A stretch of DNA of 64,000 bases, taken from the NCBI RefSeq assembly GCF_900116195.1, contig NZ_FOZW01000002.1, positions 62,001 to 126,000 on the forward strand, written 5' to 3'. A program made the position numbers and the translations under genes. The notes beneath the pieces were generated by a model. The model worked only from the letters and a program-made list of their open reading frames with translations, was not told the DNA's origin and ran no database searches. Position 1 is the stretch's first letter, and the number at the start of each line of letters is the position of its first letter. Of this stretch, positions 1 to 8,096 are shown piece by piece. This stretch comes from Alloyangia pacifica (GTDB taxonomy: Bacteria > Pseudomonadota > Alphaproteobacteria > Rhodobacterales > Rhodobacteraceae).

Positions 1-437
1 CGCGGCAGGTCCTTCAGTCCCGCGCCGACGAAGACGAAGGTCGGGAAGAAGGCCGAGACGGCGACGATGGCGACGACCGTCGAGATGTCGTAGCCCAGAA
101 GTCGCGCCAGGATCGGGATCAGCGCGACCACCGGCACCGAGGAGAAGATCAGCCCGAGCGGCGTCAGCATCCCCGCCAGCAGCCGAGAGGCCCAGGCCGC
201 CACGGCGACCAGCGCGCCGAGCGCGAGGCCGATCGCGACGCCCGCCGCGGCGGTGGCCAGCGTCTGCGCGGCATTGGCAAGATAGAGCGCGGGATGGGAC
301 AGCACATCGCGCAGCACCGGCCAGGGGGCGGGCAGCACGATGGAATTGAGACCGGCGAGGCTGACCCAGCCCTGCCAGAGCGCGAGCAGCAAGAGCACGG
401 CCCAGTTGCGGGCGAGGAATTGCGAGAGGCGGGTCAT
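1..437 (-). CDS. ABC transporter permease, SsuC/TauC type (partial, runs off left edge)
   Basis: The reading frame starts with ATG at 437 and continues leftward past base 1, so only about the first 145 residues are visible. It begins MTRLSQFLARNWAVLLLL and is rich in hydrophobic segments, including a stretch around residues 60-85 followed by a region like the periplasmic loop of binding-protein-dependent permeases. Its start overlaps the stop of the permease gene immediately upstream on the same strand (ATGA), so the two are translationally coupled and probably form a heterodimeric channel. Substrate is not known. It sits last among the visible genes of the NMT1-type ABC operon. Confidence 0.8.
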   Translation of the reverse strand, partial: MTRLSQFLARNWAVLLLLALWQGWVSLAGLNSIVLPAPWPVLRDVLSHPALYLANAAQTLATAAAGVAIGLALGALVAVAAWASRLLAGMLTPLGLIFSSVPVVALIPILARLLGYDISTVVAIVAVSAFFPTFVFVGAGLKDLP

Positions 438-1189
438 CGGAATCTCCGGTGCACGGCCGCCTCGAAGAGCCCGAGCAGCCCGTAGAGGATCAGCGATGTC
501 AGTGTGGTCAGCAGAACGGCGGCCCAGAGCAGCGGGATCTGGAAGTTCTGCATCGCCGAGATCATCAGCAGGCCGAGCCCACGCGAAGCGCCGAACCATT
601 CGCCGACGATGGCCCCCATGAAGGAGACCGGCACCGCCAGCTTCAGTCCCGAGGCGAGCGCGGGCAGGGCCGAGGGCAGTTCGAGCCGCCAGAAGGCGGT
701 CAGGGGGCGCGCGCCGAGGGTGCGGAAGAGATCGGCATGCGCGGCCTTGGTGGCCTCCAGCCCCGAGGTGGCGGCAACGTAGATCAGGTAGGTGACCGCC
801 AGCGCCGAGATGGCGACGGGGATGGTCTCGCGGCTCATCAGGATCATGAAAACCGGGGCAAGCGCGATGGCGGGTGTGGCGTGCACCAGCGCCACGAGGC
901 GGTCGATCCCGGCGCGCGCGGGCCGGACGAGGCGGGTGAGCAGTGCCAGACCGAGGCCGATGCCGGTTCCGGTGAGGTAGCCCAGGGCCACCGCGGCAAA
1001 GGTGGTGCCGGCGGCGCGGCCAAGCAGCTGGTGATGCGCGGGGTCGGCCAGATAGGCGAGGACTGCCGTGAGCGGCGGCCAGGTCATTCCCGCAAGGCGA
1101 TAGGCCCCGATCAGCTGCCACGCCAGGCAGAAGAGCAGCACGCCCAGCACTGGCGGACCGTAGCGATGCAGGCGCGCGCGCAGTGTCAA
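434..1189 (-). CDS. ABC transporter permease, SsuC/TauC type
   Basis: A 251-residue inner-membrane protein with about six hydrophobic segments. In the C-terminal half the stretch FRTLGARPLTAFWRLELP matches the EAA loop that docks onto the ATPase in binding-protein-dependent permeases. Its start (1189) overlaps the end of the ATPase gene (1186) and its stop overlaps the start of a second permease at 437, so ATPase, permease 1 and permease 2 are read as one coupled unit. The family includes transporters of nitrate, sulfonates, taurine, riboflavin and thiamine precursors. The sequence alone does not fix the substrate. Confidence 0.88.
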   Translation of the reverse strand: MTLRARLHRYGPPVLGVLLFCLAWQLIGAYRLAGMTWPPLTAVLAYLADPAHHQLLGRAAGTTFAAVALGYLTGTGIGLGLALLTRLVRPARAGIDRLVALVHATPAIALAPVFMILMSRETIPVAISALAVTYLIYVAATSGLEATKAAHADLFRTLGARPLTAFWRLELPSALPALASGLKLAVPVSFMGAIVGEWFGASRGLGLLMISAMQNFQIPLLWAAVLLTTLTSLILYGLLGLFEAAVHRRFR

Positions 1190-1971
1190 AGCGCCGCCTC
1201 CTCGGGTTCGAGCGCCAGCGTCAGCTCGTCGACCATCGCGTGGAACTCCGGCGTGCGGAGCACCGAGGGGTCGCGCGGGCGCGGGAAGGGCACGGTGACC
1301 TCGCGCAGGATGCGGCCGGGGCGGCCGGTCATGACGATGATGCGGTCGGCGAGGAAGATCGCCTCGTCGACGGAATGGGTGACCAGCAGGGTGGTCAGGG
1401 TGCGGGTGCTCCAGATCCGCTGAAGCTCGACGTTCATGTGCCGCCGGGTGACCGCGTCGAGCGCGCCGAAGGGCTCGTCGAGCAGCAGCACGTCCGGATC
1501 CAGCACGAGGGCGCGGGCGATCGAGGCGCGCTGGCGCATGCCGCCCGAAAGCTGGCTCGGCCGCGCGTCGCGGAAGCCGGTGAGGCCGACCAGCTCGATC
1601 AGCGCATCGACGCGGGCGTTGTCGACCTTGGTTCCGGCGACGCGGTAGGGCAGGGCGATGTTCTGCGCGACCGAGAGCCAGGGCAGCAACGCGTGATCCT
1701 GGAAGGCGACGCCAAGCCGGTGCGCGGCGGCCAGCTGCGAGGGCGCGCGGCCCTCGATGCGCACCTCGCCGGTGCTGGCGGACTCCAGCCCGGCGATCAG
1801 CCGCAGCACCGTGCTCTTGCCGCAGCCCGAGGGGCCGAGCACGGCGACGAACTCACCTTCGCGCAGGCCGAGGTCGATCCCCTCCAGCGCGGTCACGCTA
1901 TTGCCGTCATCGAGGCGGAAGGACTTCGAAACGCTGTCGAGGCGAATGGCGTCGGGGGTGGCTTGCGTCAT
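1186..1971 (-). CDS. ABC transporter ATP-binding protein, SsuB/TauB type
   Basis: A 261-residue ATPase that powers the importer. Walker A is GPSGCGKST at residues 46-54, the Q-loop lies near residue 91 (AFQDHALLPW), the signature LSGGMRQR is at 141-148 and Walker B LLLDEP is at 162-167, followed by GALDAVTR. Length and motif order fit the nitrate/sulfonate/taurine (SsuB) branch. It is followed by two permease genes with 4-base overlaps and preceded, after about 80 bases, by the substrate-binding protein gene, all on the minus strand. Confidence 0.93.
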   Translation of the reverse strand: MTQATPDAIRLDSVSKSFRLDDGNSVTALEGIDLGLREGEFVAVLGPSGCGKSTVLRLIAGLESASTGEVRIEGRAPSQLAAAHRLGVAFQDHALLPWLSVAQNIALPYRVAGTKVDNARVDALIELVGLTGFRDARPSQLSGGMRQRASIARALVLDPDVLLLDEPFGALDAVTRRHMNVELQRIWSTRTLTTLLVTHSVDEAIFLADRIIVMTGRPGRILREVTVPFPRPRDPSVLRTPEFHAMVDELTLALEPEEAAL

Positions 1972-2052
1972 GCGGGCTCCGGGGCGTCAGGGCAGAGAGG
2001 CCATGGGGGCAATGCGCTCCCATGGCCGATGTGCGTCAGATGGGGGTTCCCC

Positions 2053-3081
2053 TCAGAGCGAGGCGAGCGCTTCTTCGAGCGGGCCGAGATCGACGATCTC
2101 GGAGGCGACAACCGGGGCCTCGATGCCTGCAGCGGCGGCGACCGGCGCGACGGAGCTTTCCACCAGCGCGACGTCGAACCAGAAGGGGCCGGGGCCGCCG
2201 GGTGCGGTGACCAGCGGCTGGCCAAGCTCGCTCTGGCGGGTCTGCTGGGCAAGGTCTAGGCCGAAATCGGCACCGTATTTCTCGACCGCGAGCTTTGCGC
2301 CCTCGGCCGGATCCTTGCCGTTCTGCACCCAGCCGCGGGTCAGCGCGCGCAGGTAGCGCACCACCAGGTCACGGTTCTCCTCGACGAAGGATCGGCGGGC
2401 GACGAGCGGTGCGCCGGGCACGGTGTAGCCGAGATCGCTGAACAGGGTGACGTGGAAATCCTCGCCCTCGGTGAGGCCCATCTGTTCGAAGGTGATCGGC
2501 TGATTGGTGGCATAGGCCATGTAGGCATCGCCGTCGCCTGCCAGCAGCGGCTCGGGCGAGAAACCGGTCGGCACCAGCTCGAACTGGTTCTGCTCCAGTC
2601 CCGCCTTTTCCAGCACGAAGTTCAGCGTGTTGGCGTCGGCGGGCATTTGCGACAGGATGCGCTTGCCGATGATGTCCTCGGGTTTCAGCACCGGGTTTCC
2701 AGACAGCGACATGATCGCCGAGGGGCTGGTGGGGTAGTTGCAGCCGAGCACGATGAAGTCGTTGCCGCGGGCGCGGGCCTCGAGGAAGGGAATCCAGTCA
2801 CCGCCGGCAAAATTGCATTGGTCCGCGGCCAGCTGCACCAGTACGCCGGGCGCGTTGGGGCCGCCGGGGGTGTAGCGGCCCTCGATGCCCTCATCGGCGA
2901 AATAGCCGTTCTCCAGCGCCATCCACAGGCCGGCGTATTCGGCGTTCGGAATCCAGCCGAGCGCGGTGGTCAGCGGCACGAGATCCTGCGCGGCACCAAG
3001 GCGCGGCAGGGCGGTCGCACCGAGCAGCGCGGTACCACCGGCAAGGAAAGAGCGGCGAGAGACATCGAAAAAGGGTGTCAT
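2053..3081 (-). CDS. ABC transporter substrate-binding protein, NMT1/THI5-like, Tat-exported
   Basis: A 342-residue periplasmic binding protein. The N-terminus carries a twin-arginine signal (SRRSFLAGG, residues 8-16) followed by a hydrophobic stretch and a likely cleavage site after ...GAAQ. The mature start, with GWIPNAEYAGLWMALENGYF, is typical of the NMT1/THI5 family, whose members bind pyrimidine precursors of thiamine, riboflavin, or sulfonates. It is the first gene of the leftward ABC operon and is divergent from an RpiR-type regulator. Tat export suggests folding in the cytoplasm, which is unusual for simple binding proteins but common for this family. The ligand is unknown. Confidence 0.88.
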   Translation of the reverse strand: MTPFFDVSRRSFLAGGTALLGATALPRLGAAQDLVPLTTALGWIPNAEYAGLWMALENGYFADEGIEGRYTPGGPNAPGVLVQLAADQCNFAGGDWIPFLEARARGNDFIVLGCNYPTSPSAIMSLSGNPVLKPEDIIGKRILSQMPADANTLNFVLEKAGLEQNQFELVPTGFSPEPLLAGDGDAYMAYATNQPITFEQMGLTEGEDFHVTLFSDLGYTVPGAPLVARRSFVEENRDLVVRYLRALTRGWVQNGKDPAEGAKLAVEKYGADFGLDLAQQTRQSELGQPLVTAPGGPGPFWFDVALVESSVAPVAAAAGIEAPVVASEIVDLGPLEEALASL

Positions 3082-3097
3082 GGTCGACTTGTGTCCC

Positions 3098-3111
3098 GTA
3101 ACTGAGGTTAC
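3098..3111. promoter_or_regulatory. Inverted repeat GTAAC-TGAG-GTTAC, candidate RpiR operator
   Basis: A perfect 5+5 palindrome with a 4-base spacer lies 17 bases upstream of the binding-protein start, in the 127-base region shared with the divergent RpiR gene. The same arms and spacing recur inside the regulator gene (3620-3633). A further half site GTTACA lies near 3168-3173. Position and repetition fit an operator for the adjacent RpiR-family regulator; this is inference. Confidence 0.55.
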
Positions 3112-3208
3112 ATTTGCACCGGTGTGTGGGATAATTTTTACACATAGCCAAGAAGAATGTGCTATTTGTTACATTGCGGGCGTTGGCAGGGTCGGAAGTG
3201 CTGAGAAA

Positions 3209-4120
3209 ATGAGCAACAGTCAGGCGCAATACGGATTGCCGGCCCAAACCTCGGTCGCGCGTCGGATCCAGGAAGCCTATCCCGAGCTGACCGCCGCGCA
3301 GCGCCAGTTCGCCGAGCTGGTGCGCCGGTCGCCTCTCAAGGTGGCGCGGTTGAATATCCATGACGCCGTGGCGCAAGTCGGCGTGTCCGTGGCCACCGCG
3401 AACCGCTTTGCGACGGCCCTCGGATATGAGGGCTACGCCGAGTTCAAGGCTGAGCTGATCCGCGGCTTCGAGCTGCTGTTCGAGCCCTATGACCGCTTCG
3501 AGCAGGAGCTGCAGGAGCACGAAGGGCCGCTCGGCGCATTGCGCATGTCGCTGGCCACGGATGCCGAGAGCCTGCGCAGGGCCTCGGCCGCGATGACACA
3601 GGATGACCTCGAGAACGCTGTAACTTTGGTTACAGAAGCGCGACGGATCCATGTGGCAGGCTTCGACCTTGCGGCCCATCTGGCTGGGATCTTTGCCATC
3701 GACCTGTCGATGATCGGCTGCCGTGCCACCACCGCCACCAATGGCGGCGGCTCGATCGGTGCGATCCGCGAAATCTTCGATTTCGGCCCCGAGGATCTGG
3801 TGATCGCCATCGCCTTTCCGCATTACTACACCGACACGCTGCGCATCGCGAACTATGCGGCGGAGGCCGGGATCCCGGTGCTTGCGGTGACCGACACGCT
3901 GGCCTCGCCGCTGGCGGCAATCGCCCGCACCAGCCTGTTCGTGCCTCCGGCGCAAGGCGGGCAGTTGCCGTCGTCCACAGCGATTCTCGGGCTGCTGGAG
4001 GGGCTGACCGCGGCGGTGGCAAAACGCCGCCCGGATGCAACCGAGGCGGGCCGGCGCTTTGCCGAAGCTGCCTACCCGTGGATGACCGCCGGTCCCAAAA
4101 GCTGGCCGCATCGGGACTGA
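3209..4120 (+). CDS. RpiR/MurR family transcriptional regulator (HTH-SIS)
   Basis: A 303-residue regulator. Residues about 15-90 form the N-terminal RpiR helix-turn-helix domain (helices around 50-72, with VSVATANRFATALG), and residues about 130-265 form a SIS sugar-phosphate-binding fold (AGFDLAAHLAGIF..., AIAFPHYYTDTLRIANYAAEAG). ATG at 3209 was chosen because it opens the conserved N-terminus; a frame open further upstream runs through the promoter region. It is divergent from the NMT1-type ABC operon and probably controls it. Its ligand is unknown. An operator-like palindrome is embedded in codons 137-143 and uses codons (GTA ACT TTG GTT ACA) that are unusual for this GC-rich gene. Confidence 0.88.
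   Translation: MSNSQAQYGLPAQTSVARRIQEAYPELTAAQRQFAELVRRSPLKVARLNIHDAVAQVGVSVATANRFATALGYEGYAEFKAELIRGFELLFEPYDRFEQELQEHEGPLGALRMSLATDAESLRRASAAMTQDDLENAVTLVTEARRIHVAGFDLAAHLAGIFAIDLSMIGCRATTATNGGGSIGAIREIFDFGPEDLVIAIAFPHYYTDTLRIANYAAEAGIPVLAVTDTLASPLAAIARTSLFVPPAQGGQLPSSTAILGLLEGLTAAVAKRRPDATEAGRRFAEAAYPWMTAGPKSWPHRD
3618..3635. promoter_or_regulatory. Intragenic inverted repeat CTGTAAC-TTTG-GTTACAG
   Basis: A perfect 7+7 palindrome with a 4-base spacer lies inside the RpiR-family gene. Its core GTAAC-N4-GTTAC is the same as the palindrome in the divergent promoter at 3098-3111. It could be a downstream operator for looping or a roadblock for autoregulation. No binding is shown. Confidence 0.5.
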
Positions 4121-5065
4121 GGGATCGTCAGCGCGCGGAGATCGCTCATGAGGGGCCGGCTCCGGCCCGGCCCGGTCGGGTCGCGGCTGCCGGGCAAATG
4201 CGTCGGCGCGTGGGCCGAACACCGCGGCGGCCATCAGTACCATCAGCAGCAGCCCGCGGGGCGGTGCGCCAGCCGACGGCCCCTGCGGCGCGCTGAGCGT
4301 GCCAAGATCGGTCAGCTCCCCGTCATGGAGCACCTCGACCTTGTCCAGTTCCGGAGGTGAATGACCCGCTCATGGGGGATACGTTGAAATAAACGATGCG
4401 GTGCACAGCCCCTCGGGGCCTCTCGGGATGGAGACGGATTGCCCCGGCCAGATGCCCGACCCTTCGAGCGTGGCGATCACCTTGACTGAAGGTCCGGGGT
4501 ACGTCCGTCGGAACACGGCACCGGCTGCTTCGGAGGTTTCACCCGGCGCGGTCGGTGGCCTCGGACAGCGGCATTCGTCCCGCTTTCGCCACCATGACGC
4601 CCGAGCAGGTGTTGCAGCGGCTCGCGCGTCAGGCCGATCCGGTCGCCCCCTTTGGAAGTCGGGCACCTCATCGCTGGGCGGGAATCGAATTCTGCGCCCC
4701 ATGATCCGCACGCCGGGGCGGGCGCGTGCGTTTAGGAAACCGTCAGCGCCCGCGGCGTCGATCTCGGTCAGGCGTTCGGAGGTGATCCATACGACTGACG
4801 GTTGCCGCGACGCTGTCAACGGCAGCCGGATCAAGTGGTCGCTGATCGTGGCGAATGACGCGACCTTTCCGTTGACGGCAGTCCGGCTCAGGCGGGCAGG
4901 TTGTCCGAGCTGAGGCAGGGGCACCCTGTCGGTTCTCGGGCACCAGACCTGCTCTGGGCGTCGAAATATGTCGGACCGTTCATGCCGCCTTTGTGCAGCG
5001 CGGCGATCAGCGCCGCCAGCGCCGGACGCGGCGCGGGTGAGGGCCCGCGCCGCGGCAGAGACGCA
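4121..5065. other. Region without a convincing gene
   Basis: About 945 bases between the RpiR gene and the amidohydrolase. Open frames exist on both strands, the longest being 4401-4913 (plus) and 4370-4924 (minus). They have the low-complexity, Arg/Pro/Ala-rich look of GC-rich shadow frames and no recognisable domain. The minus frame near 4743-4880 looks somewhat more protein-like (…ISDHLIRLPL…VVWITSERLTEIDAAG), so decayed coding sequence is possible. No terminator or repeat was recognised. Confidence 0.5.
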
Positions 5066-6484
5066 TCAGGTCGGCGGTTGGTCGTGGTGCACCGGGCGGA
5101 AGCTGCCATGCTCGGCGACGATGGTCTCGAGGCCGAGCGCCTGCGCCGCGGCAACGCCTTCAGGCGCCACCACCATGGTGGTGCCCGAGCCGACAACGTC
5201 GCCTCTGCGCAGGATCGGCCGACCGCTGCCAAAGCTCAGAACCGGTTGCCTGCGGCCGAGATCGATGACGGTCACATCCGCATCCGCTCCGGGTGCCAGA
5301 TGCCCCTTGCGAGCCGAAAGACCCATCATCCGGGCCGGCTCCGCCGAGGTCTTCAGCACGAATTCGGACAGGCTCAGCGCGTTGAGGTGCACCAGCGCAA
5401 GGCCGCGCTCGCAGAGGTCGTTGCGCGGCAGGCCGCCACCGTCGGTGGCCAGTGCATCGATTGCGAAGCGGCCGGTCTCGCGGCGCAGCAGCGCCAGCGT
5501 GATCGAGGTGTCGGCGGGGTTGACGAAATAGCTCATGCCGATGTCGGTCTCGGACTCGCGCCACGCGGCCACTGCGGTCTCGCCGGTTTCAAGCCGGGTG
5601 ACGCCATCGGCGTAGACGTGGATATGCGCCCAGCCCTCGAGGATCGCCTGCTCCATGCCCTTGATGTCGGCGCTGTAGCCGCCGGCGATCAGGTTGCGCT
5701 GGGTGGCGACGCTTTCGGGGATGCCGTTGGCGCATTTCGCCGAGTTGCCGTTGATCGGGGCGAGGTAGCTCTCGGACCAGATGTTGGGATAGCGGGAGAG
5801 GATCTGCGCCGCCTCGTAGGCCTCGAGCACCGCGGGCCCCTGGAAGCCGCGAGAGTAGGCATTGACGTGCGGCATGTGCAGCGGATGGCCGCCCGCCAGC
5901 TCGCAGGCCTGCCGCAGACCGTCGAGGTTCTGCGGCGTGTCGAGCGTGCCGGCGTGGAAGGCGACATGCGCGCCTTCGCGGCCGCAGAGCTCGATGACGC
6001 GCCCCGAGGCCTCGGGGGTCAACGGGAAGTGCCCGCCCAGCACCTTGAGCCCCACCGCACCGGCGGCGCGGGCGCGGGCCAGCCCGGTCTCAAGCTCGGG
6101 CATCTCGGGATTGGTGGTGTCGACAGTGTGGCCGGGGCGCACGTAGTCGATGCAGGCCAGCGTGAGGCCGGTACCGGTGCGCGCCGCGATCTGCATGACG
6201 CTGTCGATCGGCCCGGCCATGTCGAGCGCGGTGGTCACCCCCGCCAGTGCCAGCATCCGGTGCCCGGCGCCGCCGCCCATCCAGCCCGATACGTGCACGT
6301 GCGAGTCGATCAGCCCGGGCAGAACGTGCAGTCCGGTGACATCCTCTTCGCGCGCGGCAGGGGCGCTGATCTGCGGCGCGACCTCGGCCACCTTGCCGCC
6401 CTCGAAGGCGACATCGGCGATGCCGTTCACGCCCGAGCGCGGGTCGCAGACGTGGCCGCCGCGCAGGATCAGGTCATAAGTCAT
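5066..6484 (-). CDS. Amidohydrolase family protein (dihydroorotase/hydantoinase-like)
   Basis: A 472-residue metal-dependent hydrolase of the amidohydrolase superfamily. The metal-binding HxH is in GLIDSHVHVSG (residues 57-67). GLKVLGG near 144-150 carries a lysine (about 146) placed like the carbamylated lysine of binuclear members. Further histidines lie near 176 and 202, and an Asp in ATDGGG near 352. The C-terminal HLAPGADADVTVIDL is the usual beta-sandwich return. It is the last gene of a TRAP transporter operon, so it probably cleaves an amide, cyclic amide or N-acyl compound brought in by that transporter. The exact substrate is not known. Confidence 0.85.
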   Translation of the reverse strand: MTYDLILRGGHVCDPRSGVNGIADVAFEGGKVAEVAPQISAPAAREEDVTGLHVLPGLIDSHVHVSGWMGGGAGHRMLALAGVTTALDMAGPIDSVMQIAARTGTGLTLACIDYVRPGHTVDTTNPEMPELETGLARARAAGAVGLKVLGGHFPLTPEASGRVIELCGREGAHVAFHAGTLDTPQNLDGLRQACELAGGHPLHMPHVNAYSRGFQGPAVLEAYEAAQILSRYPNIWSESYLAPINGNSAKCANGIPESVATQRNLIAGGYSADIKGMEQAILEGWAHIHVYADGVTRLETGETAVAAWRESETDIGMSYFVNPADTSITLALLRRETGRFAIDALATDGGGLPRNDLCERGLALVHLNALSLSEFVLKTSAEPARMMGLSARKGHLAPGADADVTVIDLGRRQPVLSFGSGRPILRRGDVVGSGTTMVVAPEGVAAAQALGLETIVAEHGSFRPVHHDQPPT

Positions 6485-6530
6485 CGTGTCTTTCCTTTCG
6501 CGCCCGTCCCCGCGGGGACAGAGCGGTCGA

Positions 6531-7061
6531 TCAATCGGGGTTGGCGCGATGCGGCGCGCCGTCGTCGCCGCTGTGGCGGGCGAGGATATGGACGAAGATC
6601 ACCACGATCATCAGCGGCACCGCGATGGCGACCCAGATGGTGTGGAAGGGCAGCGCCTCGGCCATGGTCTTGGTGTGCCGCAGCAGAAAGCCGCGCGCAG
6701 GGTTCATGCCGGGACCGACGAAACAGTAGAGCAGCACCGGGGCGAGGTAGACAAGGACCACCAGCGACCGCACCAGTTCGGCGGCGGTCTGCAGCCACGG
6801 CGGGCCGTTCTTGACACTGTTCATCAGGGCCGGATCGAAACGGCGCTTGAACGCCATGGTGGCGCCGATGAGGCCGGCCCAGATCATCGCGTAGCGCGCG
6901 ACCTCCTCGGTCCAGGAGGGCGGCTGCTGGAAGATGTAGCGCGCCGCCACCTGAAGCAGCACCACGCCCACGAGCACGACCAGCGCGGTGAGTGTCACCG
7001 CGCTGGCTGCCCAATCCAGAACCCGGCTGATCCGGAGGATTGCGTTTTTCAGGGAGGTCAT
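6531..7061 (-). CDS. dctQ: TRAP transporter small permease (DctQ)
   Basis: A 176-residue membrane protein with four predicted transmembrane segments (around 18-42, 52-72, 95-115 and 143-165). It includes PPSWTEEVARYAMIWAGLIGA, the conserved DctQ signature of substrate-independent small TRAP subunits. It lies between the binding protein and the amidohydrolase on the minus strand. Gene order is large permease, binding protein, small permease, which differs from the common P-Q-M order. The gap to the binding protein gene is only 12 bases. Confidence 0.88.
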   Translation of the reverse strand: MTSLKNAILRISRVLDWAASAVTLTALVVLVGVVLLQVAARYIFQQPPSWTEEVARYAMIWAGLIGATMAFKRRFDPALMNSVKNGPPWLQTAAELVRSLVVLVYLAPVLLYCFVGPGMNPARGFLLRHTKTMAEALPFHTIWVAIAVPLMIVVIFVHILARHSGDDGAPHRANPD

Positions 7062-7073
7062 GACCGCTCCTGC

Positions 7074-8054
7074 TTACTCGGCCGCGGCCTTGGCGTCGGT
7101 CCAGAGCTGGAAGTCCTCTGCCGAGACCTGGGTCTCCCACAGCGGTGCGGCCATCTCGATCATCTTGTCGCGCTCACCCTCGGCCAGCGGGGTGATGGTC
7201 ACGCCCAGCTCTTCCTGACGCTCGGCGATCTCGGTGGTCCACTCGGCGAGCCATGCGCGGTTGGCCTCGAGGCCGGCTTCGAGCGCGGCGTCGATCTGGC
7301 CCTGCTCTTCCTCGCTCAGGCTGCTGTACCAGTCATCCGACACCATGATGGCGCGGGTCGACGGGAAGAGGTCGGCCGGGGTGTAGTTGGTCAGGAAACC
7401 GGTGTGGCCGCCACGGATGGCCGAGCTCGGCGGGTTGAAGTAGCCGTCCGCGACGCCGGTCTGGATGGCATTGGCCACTTCCGCCCAGGCGATCACGGTG
7501 CCGTTCGAGCCGAGCGCTTCCATCAGGTTCAGCTGCTCGGGGTTCAGGGCGCGGAAACGCAGGTCGGCGAGATCGGCAACGGTCGAGACCGGCTTCTTGG
7601 CGTTGTGGATGCCCATCGGGGTGCCGATGAAGTTGATGCCGGCAAAACGCACGCCAAGGTCGAGCAGCGGCGCGCTGGCCTTCTCCATCATCATGTCCTC
7701 GGACATGATCTTGTCGAGCTGTTCGTTGCTGTCGAAGAAGAACGGCAGGGTCAGGCCCTTCAGGACGGGCGAGACCGAATAGGCGGTCGAGGCGGCGGCG
7801 AGGTTGATCTCGAGCAGGCCCGAAGACACCTGGTCGAGGCGCTCCTTTTCCTTGCCGAGGGTCTCCGACGGGTAGATCTCGACGGTGAAGTCGGTGCCTT
7901 CGAGCGCGTCGGCGAAGCCATGCGCGAAGGTGGCCTCGCCGCTGTTCGCCGGATCGTCGACCGAGTTCATGGCGATCTTGATTTCAGCGGCCTGGGCGCA
8001 GGTGACGCCAAGTGTCAGCGCGCTGGCGGTGAGCAGGGTTGCAAGGGTGTTCAT
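7074..8054 (-). CDS. dctP: TRAP transporter substrate-binding protein (DctP)
   Basis: A 326-residue periplasmic solute receptor. The first 22 residues (MNTLATLLTASALTLGVTCAQA) are a Sec signal peptide. The body has the DctP pattern: an early SGEATFAHGFADALEG, the central RFRALNPEQ(L) with an arginine that in the family binds the ligand carboxylate, and an ANAIQTGVADGYFNP motif. The ligand is therefore probably a carboxylate. It lies between dctM and dctQ, and with the downstream amidohydrolase suggests uptake of an N-acyl or cyclic amide acid. Confidence 0.9.
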   Translation of the reverse strand: MNTLATLLTASALTLGVTCAQAAEIKIAMNSVDDPANSGEATFAHGFADALEGTDFTVEIYPSETLGKEKERLDQVSSGLLEINLAAASTAYSVSPVLKGLTLPFFFDSNEQLDKIMSEDMMMEKASAPLLDLGVRFAGINFIGTPMGIHNAKKPVSTVADLADLRFRALNPEQLNLMEALGSNGTVIAWAEVANAIQTGVADGYFNPPSSAIRGGHTGFLTNYTPADLFPSTRAIMVSDDWYSSLSEEEQGQIDAALEAGLEANRAWLAEWTTEIAERQEELGVTITPLAEGERDKMIEMAAPLWETQVSAEDFQLWTDAKAAAE

Positions 8055-8096
8055 CTGGGAGGTCTCCTTGTTGGTAGGGCTCTTGATTGGGAGGGA

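Noticed and set aside
449-1423. Long plus-strand frames opposite the ABC genes (also 1183-2259, 4901-6814, 6486-9434)
   Set aside because: They are antisense shadows of well-supported minus-strand genes, with Arg/Gly/Gln/His-rich sequence and no domain.
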